From Octadecabacter antarcticus 307 (GTDB lineage: Bacteria; Pseudomonadota; Alphaproteobacteria; Rhodobacterales; Rhodobacteraceae): 64,000 bases of DNA. Positions 1 through 8,016 of this stretch are shown one piece after another (within the stretch, counting starts at the first letter, position 1; every line of letters begins with the position of its first letter). The stretch lies in NCBI RefSeq assembly GCF_000155675.2, contig NC_020911.1:213501-277500 (forward strand), read 5' to 3'. Under the pieces are notes generated by a model. That model had not been told where the DNA came from. It searched no databases and was given only the letters and a program-made list of their open reading frames with translations. Made by a program: the position numbers and the translations under genes.

Positions 1-263
1 GCGCGCGCGATATCTATATTGCCCGCGCTTTTGTGCGCAGGTTCACCCTGCGCGCCCTTTTGGGTGCAGCATCAGGCACGCTTTTGGGGAGCCTTGCGAT
101 ACTGCTACTGCCCCGCGCGGATGCTGTGGGTGGGTTCCTAACCGGATTGGGCTTTCAAGGCTGGCATTGGTTGTGGCCACTGGTTATCCCCGTTCTAGCG
201 GGTCTTGTGGCTTTCGCCGCCACACGACAAGCCGCGCTACGCACCCTGAAGGAGCAGTCATGA
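1..263 (+). CDS. ftsX: Cell division protein FtsX, C-terminal end (partial)
   Basis: The reading frame is open from the window edge (codons start at base 3) to the TGA at 261-263, giving about 86 residues. Two hydrophobic segments are visible (around LLGAASGTLLGSLAILLL and WLWPLVIPVLAGLVAFAA), as in the last two membrane helices of FtsX, the permease-like partner of the FtsE ATPase that links divisome and peptidoglycan hydrolysis. The identification rests on this C-terminal resemblance (AFVRRFTLRA, TGLGFQGWHW) and on the Rhodobacteraceae order ftsE-ftsX-plsC, so it is partly inference. The stop overlaps the plsC start (ATGA), which suggests translational coupling. Confidence 0.7.
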   Translation, partial: ARDIYIARAFVRRFTLRALLGAASGTLLGSLAILLLPRADAVGGFLTGLGFQGWHWLWPLVIPVLAGLVAFAATRQAALRTLKEQS

Positions 264-997
264 CATACGCCATCCAATGGGTCCGGTCCCTGATTTTCGT
301 GGGCCATATGTATTTTGCTATGGCCGTCGTTGGTGTGGTATTTTTCATCCCCGTTATCTGTTCGCGGCGCGCTGCCATCTTTGCCTGTCGGTTTTATTGT
401 TGGTGGGTCCAGTGGGCCGCTGGCTGGATGATTGGCCTGAAATGCGAAGTTCGCGGCACCCCGCCAAGCGACGAAGTTCTTGTTGCGGGCAAACACCAAT
501 CCTTCCTCGACGTGATTATGATCTACGGTGCCTTGCCCACGGGTAAATTCATCATGAAAAGGATTCTGATGTATGCGCCAGTTTTGGGTCAGTTTGGCCT
601 ACGCGTTGGCTGCATTCCTGTCGAACGCGGTAGACGTGGGATGGCGATCAAAAAGATGGTCGCGGACGTCGCCGCGGGCCGCGCTTTGCCCGGCCAGTTG
701 ATCATCTATCCCCAAGGCACCCGTATCGCGCCGGGGGTTAAGGCAAAGTACAAAGTCGGCGCTGGCATCTTGTATACTGAGCTTGGCCAAGACTGCGTTC
801 CTGTCGCCGCCAACGTCGGGGTGTTCTGGCCAAAGCGCGGTATCTATCGCGCACAAGGGACTGCAGTGATTGAATTTTTGCCGCGCATCCCCGCCGGAAT
901 GGAGATGACTGCCTTCACGGCCAAGCTCGAAGACGTGATCGAAACCCGTTCGAACGAGCTGATGCGGGAGGCGGGATTTACCGCGATTGAAGAATGA
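260..997 (+). CDS. plsC: 1-acyl-sn-glycerol-3-phosphate acyltransferase
   Basis: A 245-residue lysophosphatidic acid acyltransferase that makes phosphatidic acid at the inner membrane. Visible features are an N-terminal hydrophobic segment (about residues 11-35), the catalytic HX4D motif (KHQSFLD, His79 and Asp84) and the YPQGTR block near residue 155, which matches the family's EGTR motif with a Q in place of E. The ATG at 260 is chosen because it forms an ATGA overlap with the upstream ftsX stop and has GGAG 9-10 bases upstream; the longer frame from 167 would run through ftsX. Its own stop overlaps the next start in the same way, so three genes are probably one transcript. Confidence 0.9.
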   Translation: MTYAIQWVRSLIFVGHMYFAMAVVGVVFFIPVICSRRAAIFACRFYCWWVQWAAGWMIGLKCEVRGTPPSDEVLVAGKHQSFLDVIMIYGALPTGKFIMKRILMYAPVLGQFGLRVGCIPVERGRRGMAIKKMVADVAAGRALPGQLIIYPQGTRIAPGVKAKYKVGAGILYTELGQDCVPVAANVGVFWPKRGIYRAQGTAVIEFLPRIPAGMEMTAFTAKLEDVIETRSNELMREAGFTAIEE

Positions 998-1593
998 AAA
1001 CGATCGACGACATTGCAGCACTTGAGGCGCTTTATGATGCGGCAGTGCCAGCGTCGTTGACCAAGGTCGTGACGCGGCTTACGCCACATTACGTGACATG
1101 GATCAAAGCCGCGCGGTTCTGCGTTCTGACAACTGTTGGATCTGAGGGCAGCGATGGCAGCCCGCGTGGTGACGTCGGGCCGGTGGTGCGCGTCGTGGAT
1201 GATAAAACACTTTGGCTTCCTGATTGGCGCGGTAACAACCGCATCGACAGTTTGCGCAACATCGTGCGTGACGGACGGGTGAGTTTGATGTTCATGGTGA
1301 CTGGATCGGCCAATGTGATCCGCGTGAATGGCACGGCAGTGTTGGCGGATGGCCCTGACGTCACAGGTGCGTTTGCACAATCGGGCAAGCACCCGAAATC
1401 CGTGATCGTCATAACCATAGGCGAGGCGTATTTTCAATGTGCCAAGGCAATCATGCGATCTGAATTGTGGACGGGCGATCCAGTGCTTGATTTGCCGACA
1501 GCCGGCCAATTGCTGAAAGAACAGCAGGCAGAATTTGACGCCCAAACCTACGACGATGGCTATGCAGAAAACGCAAAGGCGAAGATGTGGTAG
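994..1593 (+). CDS. PPOX-type FMN-binding flavoprotein
   Basis: A 199-residue protein of the pyridoxamine 5'-phosphate oxidase-like split-barrel fold, closest to the MSMEG_1061-type FMN-dependent group. Evidence is the pattern of a strand reading FCVLTTVGSEGSDGSPRGDVGP followed by LPDWRGNNRIDSLRNI, which is the FMN-phosphate contact region of these proteins. The substrate cannot be told. The ATG overlaps the plsC stop by four bases, and the 3' end overlaps the following gene. Confidence 0.8.
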   Translation: MKTIDDIAALEALYDAAVPASLTKVVTRLTPHYVTWIKAARFCVLTTVGSEGSDGSPRGDVGPVVRVVDDKTLWLPDWRGNNRIDSLRNIVRDGRVSLMFMVTGSANVIRVNGTAVLADGPDVTGAFAQSGKHPKSVIVITIGEAYFQCAKAIMRSELWTGDPVLDLPTAGQLLKEQQAEFDAQTYDDGYAENAKAKMW

Positions 1594-2147
1594 CCAAGGT
1601 TTATGGACTTCTAACAGGTGCAGGCATCGCGGCAGTGGTGATATTCGGTTTCAATGCATGGCGTCATGTCAGTGATGAGGATCGTCTTATGTCGGTTCTT
1701 TCAGATCACTGTTTGCCGTATGTCAAAACCGGAGCGACCCCGTTCGAGGAGATGGGCCGATCTGCCGGCGTTTACGAACGCGCGTTCTTATCTGATCAAT
1801 TCAGTGATGGCGGTCACAAGATCCTGTTTGACGGCAGATTTGTTGCGCAATGGGTCAACAACGTCGATGGTGACTCCGCCGTTCGTGTTTGCAAAGTGGA
1901 CTATAGTCTTAACAGTGCTGGATCAGTCGGGTTCGATTTTGACACCCTAGACTTGGTGGCCTGGATTGATGAGACGATTGCGGATGACAACGACCTAGTG
2001 TTTTTGGAAGGGGAAATCGGTCCGATGCCGACTGCTTTGGCGTGGCACTCGTCAGATGCCGCGCGCTTTGAAGGGCTGCGTATCGCTTTGACGGCTCAAG
2101 ACACTGGCGTTTCCGGTATTCTGGTCGTGGACGATGTTGACCCCTAA
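1587..2147 (+). CDS. Hypothetical membrane-anchored protein
   Basis: A 186-residue protein of unknown function. The start is a GTG that overlaps the end of the upstream flavoprotein gene by seven bases. Residues 5-22 (VYGLLTGAGIAAVVIFGF) form a single N-terminal membrane anchor or uncleaved signal; the rest is acidic and soluble, with two cysteines (C43, C102), and would face the periplasm. No family motif was recognised. It faces a convergent gene and overlaps its end by four bases. Confidence 0.6.
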   Translation: MVAKVYGLLTGAGIAAVVIFGFNAWRHVSDEDRLMSVLSDHCLPYVKTGATPFEEMGRSAGVYERAFLSDQFSDGGHKILFDGRFVAQWVNNVDGDSAVRVCKVDYSLNSAGSVGFDFDTLDLVAWIDETIADDNDLVFLEGEIGPMPTALAWHSSDAARFEGLRIALTAQDTGVSGILVVDDVDP

Positions 2148-2638
2148 CTCAGCGGGCAATCCGCCACGTCCACATTCACCACAATGAACGTCTTCGGCCC
2201 AAAGTCGAGGCCCGACATATCGACGTACAGCTTTGATCCCTCAACAAAAATCGCATCGCTGGCCAAAACCACCGTTGAGTTTTCCAAATCCTGACCTGCG
2301 CCATTGAACAGCACGCAATCGGTCAGGAAATCCAGCACATAGCCGTTGAATTCCGGTGCTGGAAACCTGCCGCCCACAGTTTCGGGGTAGGTTATGATGA
2401 TCTGTTGATCGCGAATGTCTATTATAGCAGGCACAACGTCCCAGCCATTTTGCACGCCTTCCGGCCCTAGCCCGTATTCGATGCTGTTCGTGACCACCGC
2501 CGGATGGCGTTCACCCACAAACATCGGTGCTGCGACATCGTCATACGCCAATGCGCCAAACGTCACCGTGCGCTCCATCAACCCGCCTGCGGCCGCCGTT
2601 TGCGCCGCCATGGTCAAAGCGAGCGCGAGGCGGATCAA
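2144..2638 (-). CDS. Hypothetical secreted protein
   Basis: A 164-residue protein beginning with a clear Sec-type signal peptide ([19 protein letters not shown], probable cleavage after AAA). The mature part contains two cysteines near the C terminus (DCVLF and DVADCPLS) that could form a disulfide. I do not recognise a family. Its ATG overlaps the accA stop by four bases, so it is likely co-transcribed downstream of accA. Confidence 0.65.
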   Translation of the reverse strand: MIRLALALTMAAQTAAAGGLMERTVTFGALAYDDVAAPMFVGERHPAVVTNSIEYGLGPEGVQNGWDVVPAIIDIRDQQIIITYPETVGGRFPAPEFNGYVLDFLTDCVLFNGAGQDLENSTVVLASDAIFVEGSKLYVDMSGLDFGPKTFIVVNVDVADCPLS

Positions 2639-3597
2639 GCAGCCAGACCTTTTGCACCAAGGTCGAGGTATTTCTGACGCCGCGCTTGGCGCAACTCATC
2701 TGGGCTCATGGCGTCCATGTCTGTCAGCATGGCATTGATCGCAGCGCCAACGCCGGTGATCGCCGCTTTCTTGTGGCGATGCGCACCGCCCACAGGTTCG
2801 TCGATGATCATGTCACAGACACCCAGTTCGCGCAGGTTTTGCGCCGTCAAACGCAGTGCTTCTGCCGCTTCGCGCATCTTTTCTGCGTCTTTCCACAGGA
2901 TTGACGCGCAGCCCTCAGGTGAAATCACCGAATAAACCGAATGTTGCAGCATCGCGACGCGGTTGGCCGTGGCAAACGCCACCGCCCCGCCTGATCCGCC
3001 TTCGCCGATGATAACGCTGACCAGCGGCACTTTCAGTTGCAGACATTTCTGCGTGGATCGCGCAATCGCTTCGGATTGGCCGCGTTCTTCTGCGCCTTTA
3101 CCGGGATAGGCACCGGGCGTGTCGACCAACGTCACAACGGGCAGGCCGAACCGGTCAGCCATATCCATCAGACGAATCGCCTTGCGGTAGCCCTCGGGGC
3201 GCGCCATGCCAAAATTACGTTCGATCCGTGATTTGGTGTCGTTGCCCTTTTCATGGCCAATGACCATTATGGGCCGCCCGTCAAGCCGCGCCAAACCACC
3301 CATGACAGCATGGTCATCGGCAAAATTGCGATCCCCCGCCAGTGGCGTGTATTGCGTGAACAGTGCCTCGATGTAGTCTTTGCAATGGGGACGATCGGCG
3401 TGGCGCGCGATCTGACATTTGCGCCATGGCGTCAGATCACCGTAAAGGCTCACCAACAAATCTGCCGCCTTTTTATCAAGCGCCTTTGCCTCGGACTCGA
3501 TGTCCATTTCCTCGTTCGCACGGCCCAGCGCGCGCAATTCGGCAGCTTTGCCTTCAATCTCGGCCAGCGGCTTTTCAAAATCGAGGTAGTTGGTCAT
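2635..3597 (-). CDS. accA: Acetyl-CoA carboxylase carboxyltransferase subunit alpha
   Basis: A 320-residue alpha subunit of the carboxyltransferase that, with AccD, moves the carboxyl group from biotin to acetyl-CoA to give malonyl-CoA. Family blocks are all present: [15 protein letters not shown] at the start, the [15 protein letters not shown] region, [11 protein letters not shown], the oxyanion-type GEGGSGGA, and [13 protein letters not shown]. The length is the usual one. The ATG at 3597 matches the family N terminus; a longer frame to 3756 would add 53 unrelated residues. The next gene on this strand overlaps its stop. Confidence 0.95.
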   Translation of the reverse strand: MTNYLDFEKPLAEIEGKAAELRALGRANEEMDIESEAKALDKKAADLLVSLYGDLTPWRKCQIARHADRPHCKDYIEALFTQYTPLAGDRNFADDHAVMGGLARLDGRPIMVIGHEKGNDTKSRIERNFGMARPEGYRKAIRLMDMADRFGLPVVTLVDTPGAYPGKGAEERGQSEAIARSTQKCLQLKVPLVSVIIGEGGSGGAVAFATANRVAMLQHSVYSVISPEGCASILWKDAEKMREAAEALRLTAQNLRELGVCDMIIDEPVGGAHRHKKAAITGVGAAINAMLTDMDAMSPDELRQARRQKYLDLGAKGLAA

Positions 3598-3689
3598 GTG
3601 GTCGGCTCCAATAAATCTTAGCATTGATATACGGTCGCACACAGGGGCATGCAACTCAGCAAGATTTGTGCGCTGCACTGGCGTTATGA

Positions 3690-3902
3690 TCAGCCTATGA
3701 CCGAGTAATTCCCCATATACCGCATCCTGCGTGCGATTGACTATTTCCACGGTCATTCGGATCAGGATCTATATGAACCGTGGCTGGCAGATACGCAGCA
3801 AGCCCCGCGCGACGCGCCTTCGTTTGAGATTTACCTCAACGATCCGACCAACACCGCTCCCGCCGATCTGCTACGGATATCTTCATGCTGTTGGAAGGCT
3901 AG
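3690..3902 (+). pseudogene. Fragment of an AraC/GyrI-type effector-binding domain
   Basis: Between accA and mcl1 the plus strand encodes a stretch reading [20 protein letters not shown] and then FEIYLNDPTNTAPADLL, which resembles the C-terminal GyrI-like domain of AraC-family regulators. A one-base loss near 3871 shifts the frame before the natural ending (DIFMLLEG then TAG at 3900-3902), and an upstream TAA at about 3703 also breaks it. No DNA-binding half is visible. The call is a degraded remnant; the family assignment is by resemblance only. Confidence 0.45.
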
Positions 3903-4855
3903 CCTGCGATCATTTCGGATTGTTTCACGATGACTTCGGCTTGCTTGATGCTGGCGATATCAACAAGGCGACCCTTGTAGACAGTCGCCCCTTCGCCGCG
4001 TGCTTTTGCGTCTTCCATCGCTGCAATGATTTCGCGGGCTTCGGCGACGGCTTCTGCGGATGGGGTGAATACCTCGTTCGCCAACGCAATCTGCTTGGGG
4101 TGGATTGCCCATTTGCCAACCATGCCAAGGGTTGCAGACCGACGCGCCTGCGCGCGGTAGCCTTCATCGTCCGAGAAATCCCCGAACGGGCCATCTACGG
4201 GCAACACGCCACGGGTGCGACATGCCGCAACAATCGCCGTCTGCGCCCAGTGCCACGGGTCGGAATAGTGCCGCACATCACCGTGCAGCATGTAATAATT
4301 TTCCTGCGTCCCGCCGATGCCCGTCGTTTGCATCCCCATTGAGGCGGCGAAATCGGCTGCACCAAGGCTCATCGCTTGCAGGCGTGGACTGGAGGCTGCG
4401 ATGTCTTCGACGTGGGCGATACCGGCGGCACTTTCGATAATCACTTCGAAACTAATGCGCTTGCTGCGACTCTTGGCGGCTTCAATCGCTGTGACCAATG
4501 CGTCGACGGCATAGACATCCGCCGCGCAGCCGACCTTGGGGATCATGATCTGATCCAGCCGGTCACCCGCCTGTTCCAACATATCCACCACGTCGCGATA
4601 CCAATACGGCGTGTCGAGGCCGTTGATGCGCACCGACAAGGTCTTCGTGCCCCAATCAATCGTGTTGATCGCTTCAATTACATTAACCCGCGCACTGTCT
4701 TTGTCTGACGGGCTGACGGAGTCCTCAAGATCGAGGTTAATCACATCCGCCGCGCTCGCCGCCATTTTTGGATGCAGCTTGGTGTTCGACCCCGGGCCAA
4801 ACAACTGGCAACGGTTCGGGCGGGCGACGGGGGCGGGCTGCAGACGGAATGACAT
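3899..4855 (-). CDS. mcl1: L-malyl-CoA/beta-methylmalyl-CoA lyase
   Basis: A 318-residue HpcH/HpaI-family lyase, the exact length of Rhodobacter Mcl1. It reversibly cleaves beta-methylmalyl-CoA and L-malyl-CoA to glyoxylate plus propionyl- or acetyl-CoA, serving the ethylmalonyl-CoA pathway. Visible blocks are RPNRCQLFGPGS, the metal-ligand region VINLDLEDSV, RINGLDTPYWYRDV, MIPKVG, the second acidic ligand FEVIIESAAGI, and GKWAIHPKQIALANEVF. It is divergent from dgcN across 231 bp, which would hold both promoters. Confidence 0.93.
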   Translation of the reverse strand: MSFRLQPAPVARPNRCQLFGPGSNTKLHPKMAASAADVINLDLEDSVSPSDKDSARVNVIEAINTIDWGTKTLSVRINGLDTPYWYRDVVDMLEQAGDRLDQIMIPKVGCAADVYAVDALVTAIEAAKSRSKRISFEVIIESAAGIAHVEDIAASSPRLQAMSLGAADFAASMGMQTTGIGGTQENYYMLHGDVRHYSDPWHWAQTAIVAACRTRGVLPVDGPFGDFSDDEGYRAQARRSATLGMVGKWAIHPKQIALANEVFTPSAEAVAEAREIIAAMEDAKARGEGATVYKGRLVDIASIKQAEVIVKQSEMIAG

Positions 4856-5086
4856 AGGCGATCCTGTAGGTAATGAAATTACGTTTTGGTTGCCGCGAGG
4901 GGTAGATTATTGCGCAATATGCTGCAAGTGCGAATTTGCAGGCGCGGAGAGTAGCGCTGCGGGAAAATTTCGCGCCTCAGTGCTTAATCGCGCAGCAGAA
5001 TTCAATAATTTGACCGATTGGCGCGCTTTTTGAAAGACATTCCCGGTCCAACTGTCGCAACTTGGGTAAAATCTAAGGAGACTGCA

Positions 5087-6088
5087 ATGATTCCCACACC
5101 GTACCTTTTGTTCCTCGGCGATGCGCAGGACCAGCTAAGCGCTAAAGTTGCGCAAGGCATCAAAGATTGGCGGCCTGAAAACGCTGTCGGTCAGTTGCGA
5201 TTGCCGGGCTGTGGGGCGGATGTGGGGCTGAACGATCTGACGTTGGAAGACGCCAAGGCGGCAGGTGCGCAGACATTGGTTATCGGTGTTGCCAACAGGG
5301 GCGGCATCATTAGCCAAGTGTGGAAAGACGTTCTGATACAAGCGCTTAACATGGGGTTCGATATCGCGTCCGGCCTGCACAATTTGCTGCACGACGAAGA
5401 TGATCTTATGCAAGCCGCGCGCGCTAATGGCCGCACATTGCACGATGTTCGCATTCCGTCAGTTGCCTATCCCATCGCCAACGGGGTGAAGCGGTCCGGC
5501 AAACGGTGTTTGGCTGTCGGCACCGATTGTTCCATTGGTAAAATGTACACCAGCCTCGCTATTGATGCGGAAATGCGCAAACGCGGGATGAAATCGACGT
5601 TCCGGCCTACGGGTCAGACGGGGATATTGATCACCGGCGGCGGCGTTCCGCTGGATGCGGTCGTCGCGGATTTTATGGCCGGTGCAGTCGAATACCTGAC
5701 GCCGGACAATGACGACGATCATTGGGATCACATCGAGGGGCAGGGCAGCCTGTTCCACGCGAGCTATTCAGGCGTGACGCTGGCGTTGATCCATGGCGGC
5801 CAACCCGATGCGTTGATCTTGGCGCACGAACCGACCCGCACCCATATGCGCGGTTTGCCGCATTACGATCTGCCATCGCTTGAAACCCTGCGCGACACGG
5901 CACTTTTGCTGGCCCGCGTTGTCAATCCTGCCTGTAAAGTCGTCGGCATTTCTGTCAACACCCAGCATCTAACCGAAGCTGACGCAAACAAATGTCTTGC
6001 CGATATCGAAGCCCGCATGGGCCTGCCAACAATTGATCCGTTCCGTCACGGCGCTGGTCGGCTGGTGGATGCGCTGGTAGATTTTTAG
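5087..6088 (+). CDS. dgcN: DUF1611-family N-acetyltransferase DgcN (D-glutamate catabolism)
   Basis: A 333-residue DUF1611 protein. Relatives in marine bacteria (DgcN) acetylate D-glutamate, and the DgcA racemase then inverts the N-acetyl product. A P-loop-like segment AVGTDCSIGKMYTS is visible near residue 145, followed by the RPTGQTGILITGGGVPLDAV block typical of the family. The ATG at 5087 follows AAGGAG at a good distance; the in-frame start at 5018 has none. It opens a three-gene operon with dgcA and a D-amino-acid aminotransferase, which supports the D-glutamate assignment; the function itself is transferred from the family. Confidence 0.8.
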   Translation: MIPTPYLLFLGDAQDQLSAKVAQGIKDWRPENAVGQLRLPGCGADVGLNDLTLEDAKAAGAQTLVIGVANRGGIISQVWKDVLIQALNMGFDIASGLHNLLHDEDDLMQAARANGRTLHDVRIPSVAYPIANGVKRSGKRCLAVGTDCSIGKMYTSLAIDAEMRKRGMKSTFRPTGQTGILITGGGVPLDAVVADFMAGAVEYLTPDNDDDHWDHIEGQGSLFHASYSGVTLALIHGGQPDALILAHEPTRTHMRGLPHYDLPSLETLRDTALLLARVVNPACKVVGISVNTQHLTEADANKCLADIEARMGLPTIDPFRHGAGRLVDALVDF

Positions 6089-6132
6089 CGTCGAATAGGT
6101 ATTTTAGAACCAAAGAAGCAAGGGGCCGCGTT

Positions 6133-7098
6133 ATGACCATCACCGTTACGCAGGATGTTTTTCGCCTTGCAGAGGTTTTTACAATCTCACGTGGCTCACG
6201 AACCGAGGCCAAGGTTCTGACCATCAAGATCATGCGCGGTGGTGTCACGGGCAGGGGCGAATGTGTGCCCTATGCGCGATACGGTGAGACATTGGAAAGC
6301 GTTGCGGATCAGATCGCGGGCCTGCCCGTTGATGTGAACCGCGCGGCGCTTTACGACTTGTTGGAAGCTGGTGCTGCACGCAACGCGGTCGATTGCGCGT
6401 TGTGGGATCTTGAGGCCAAGGCCGCAGGCGTTCGCGTTTGGGATTTGATCGGTGTCCCAGCCCCAAAGCCGTGCATCACTGCATTTACACTGTCGCTCGA
6501 CACGCCTGAAAATATGCGGGCGTCGGCGGCAAAGCATGCGCATCGCACATTGCTCAAGATTAAACTCGGCACGTCTGATGATATGGCCCGACTCGAAGCA
6601 GTGCGTGCGGGTGCGCCAAAATCTACCATCATTGTCGACGCCAACGAGGGTTGGACTGCTGAGGTTTATACCGATCTCGCGCCGCATCTGATCCGCCTTG
6701 GCGTCAGCATGGTCGAACAGCCGATGCCTGCGGCTCAGGACGACATGCTGGGCGAAATTGCGCGGCCTTTGCCCGTGTGTGCCGACGAATCCTGCCATGA
6801 CCGCGCCTCTTTGCCCGACCTGAAAGGCAAGTATGACATGGTAAACATCAAACTCGACAAAACTGGCGGGCTGACAGAAGCCTTGGCGTTGAACACCGCG
6901 GCCCGCACCGAAGGGTACGGCGTGATGGTCGGCTGCATGGTTGGATCGTCGCTCGCCATGGCACCTGCAACACTTGTGGCACAGGGTGCTGCGGTCGTAG
7001 ACCTTGACGGGCCGCTTCTTCTGGCCGAAGACCGCGATAACGCATTGCATTTTGACGAAGACGGCGTGCACCCACCCGTCGCAGCACTTTGGGGATAA
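6133..7098 (+). CDS. dgcA: Dipeptide-epimerase-like enolase superfamily protein DgcA (N-acetyl-D-glutamate racemase)
   Basis: A 321-residue enolase-superfamily protein of the muconate lactonizing/dipeptide epimerase subgroup. The catalytic set is visible in order: the first lysine pair LKIKLG (about residue 140), metal ligands in IIVDANEGW, MVEQPMP and VCADESCHD, and the second catalytic lysine in NIKLDKTGGL. In dipeptide epimerases the two lysines act on opposite faces of the alpha carbon, as expected for racemisation. It sits 44 bp after dgcN and only 4 bp before the aminotransferase gene, which fits N-acetyl-D-glutamate rather than cell-wall dipeptides as substrate. Confidence 0.82.
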   Translation: MTITVTQDVFRLAEVFTISRGSRTEAKVLTIKIMRGGVTGRGECVPYARYGETLESVADQIAGLPVDVNRAALYDLLEAGAARNAVDCALWDLEAKAAGVRVWDLIGVPAPKPCITAFTLSLDTPENMRASAAKHAHRTLLKIKLGTSDDMARLEAVRAGAPKSTIIVDANEGWTAEVYTDLAPHLIRLGVSMVEQPMPAAQDDMLGEIARPLPVCADESCHDRASLPDLKGKYDMVNIKLDKTGGLTEALALNTAARTEGYGVMVGCMVGSSLAMAPATLVAQGAAVVDLDGPLLLAEDRDNALHFDEDGVHPPVAALWG

Positions 7099-7102
7099 TG
7101 AG

Positions 7103-7963
7103 ATGAGCCGCACAGTCTATTTGAACGGGGATTACCTGCCCGAAGAAGACGCCAAAATTTCGATCTTTGACCGTTCGTTTCTGATGGCCGACGGCGTTTA
7201 CGAAGTGACGTCTGTGTTGGGCGGCAAGTTGATCGACTTTGCAGGCCATTCCAAACGCCTCGAACGGTCCCTGAATGAACTTGAGATGCAAAAACCTGAG
7301 GTTTTTGACGACTTGCTGGACATTCACCGTGAACTTGTCCGCCTGAACGACATCGACGAAGGCATGATTTATCTGCAAGTCAGCCGTGGCAGTGCAGGCG
7401 ATCGTGATTTTGCCTACCCAAATTCGGACGTCAAACCAACGCTGGTGCTGTTTACACAATCCAAACCGAACCTTGCCGATAATCCCGCCGCCAAAATCGG
7501 CATCAAAGTGATCTCTATCGAGGATCAGCGTTGGGGCCGTCGTGATATTAAAACCGTGCAGTTGCTGTACCCGTCCATGGGCAAAATGATGGCCAAGGAC
7601 GCAGGATGTGACGACGCATGGATGGTCGAGGACGGCCATGTCACCGAAGGCACGTCCAACAATGCCTATATCGTCAAAGGCGACACGATTATCACCCGCC
7701 ACCTTGGGACGGAAATCCTGAACGGGATCACGCGTGCCGCCGTACTGCGTTTCGCCCGCGAGGCACAGATGAAGGTCGAAGAACGCAGCTTTACCATTCA
7801 AGAAGCGAAAGACGCGGACGAGGCGTTCATCACCTCTGCATCGACCTTCGTGATGCCTGTGGTCACGATTGATGGTGCGCCCATCGGCATTGGCACACCG
7901 GGCCCTGTTGCGGCGCGTCTACGTGAGATTTACCTCGACGAAAGCCGCAACTCCGCGCTCTGA
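7103..7963 (+). CDS. dat: D-amino-acid aminotransferase (class IV, PLP)
   Basis: A 286-residue class IV aminotransferase. The start is the ATG at 7103, directly after the dgcA stop. The PLP lysine is Lys150 in RDIKTVQLL, and the phosphate-binding blocks EGTSNNAYIV and LGTEILNGITRAAVL are present. D-amino-acid aminotransferases and branched-chain enzymes share the fold; the motif around the lysine and the location after dgcN-dgcA favour D-amino acid use, for example D-alanine or D-glutamate with 2-oxoacids. Substrate is an inference. Confidence 0.85.
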   Translation: MSRTVYLNGDYLPEEDAKISIFDRSFLMADGVYEVTSVLGGKLIDFAGHSKRLERSLNELEMQKPEVFDDLLDIHRELVRLNDIDEGMIYLQVSRGSAGDRDFAYPNSDVKPTLVLFTQSKPNLADNPAAKIGIKVISIEDQRWGRRDIKTVQLLYPSMGKMMAKDAGCDDAWMVEDGHVTEGTSNNAYIVKGDTIITRHLGTEILNGITRAAVLRFAREAQMKVEERSFTIQEAKDADEAFITSASTFVMPVVTIDGAPIGIGTPGPVAARLREIYLDESRNSAL

Positions 7964-8016
7964 TCCTGCTGCTTGCCAGTTGGCCCCACCGACAGCCATA
8001 CTGACCCAAGATAACC

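Noticed and set aside
167-259. Longer plsC start at 167
   Set aside because: The extension overlaps ftsX by 97 bp and adds residues unlike any acyltransferase; ATG 260 has a proper upstream signal.
3598-3756. 53-residue N-terminal extension of AccA
   Set aside because: No AccA has this extension, and the opposite strand here carries the regulator remnant.
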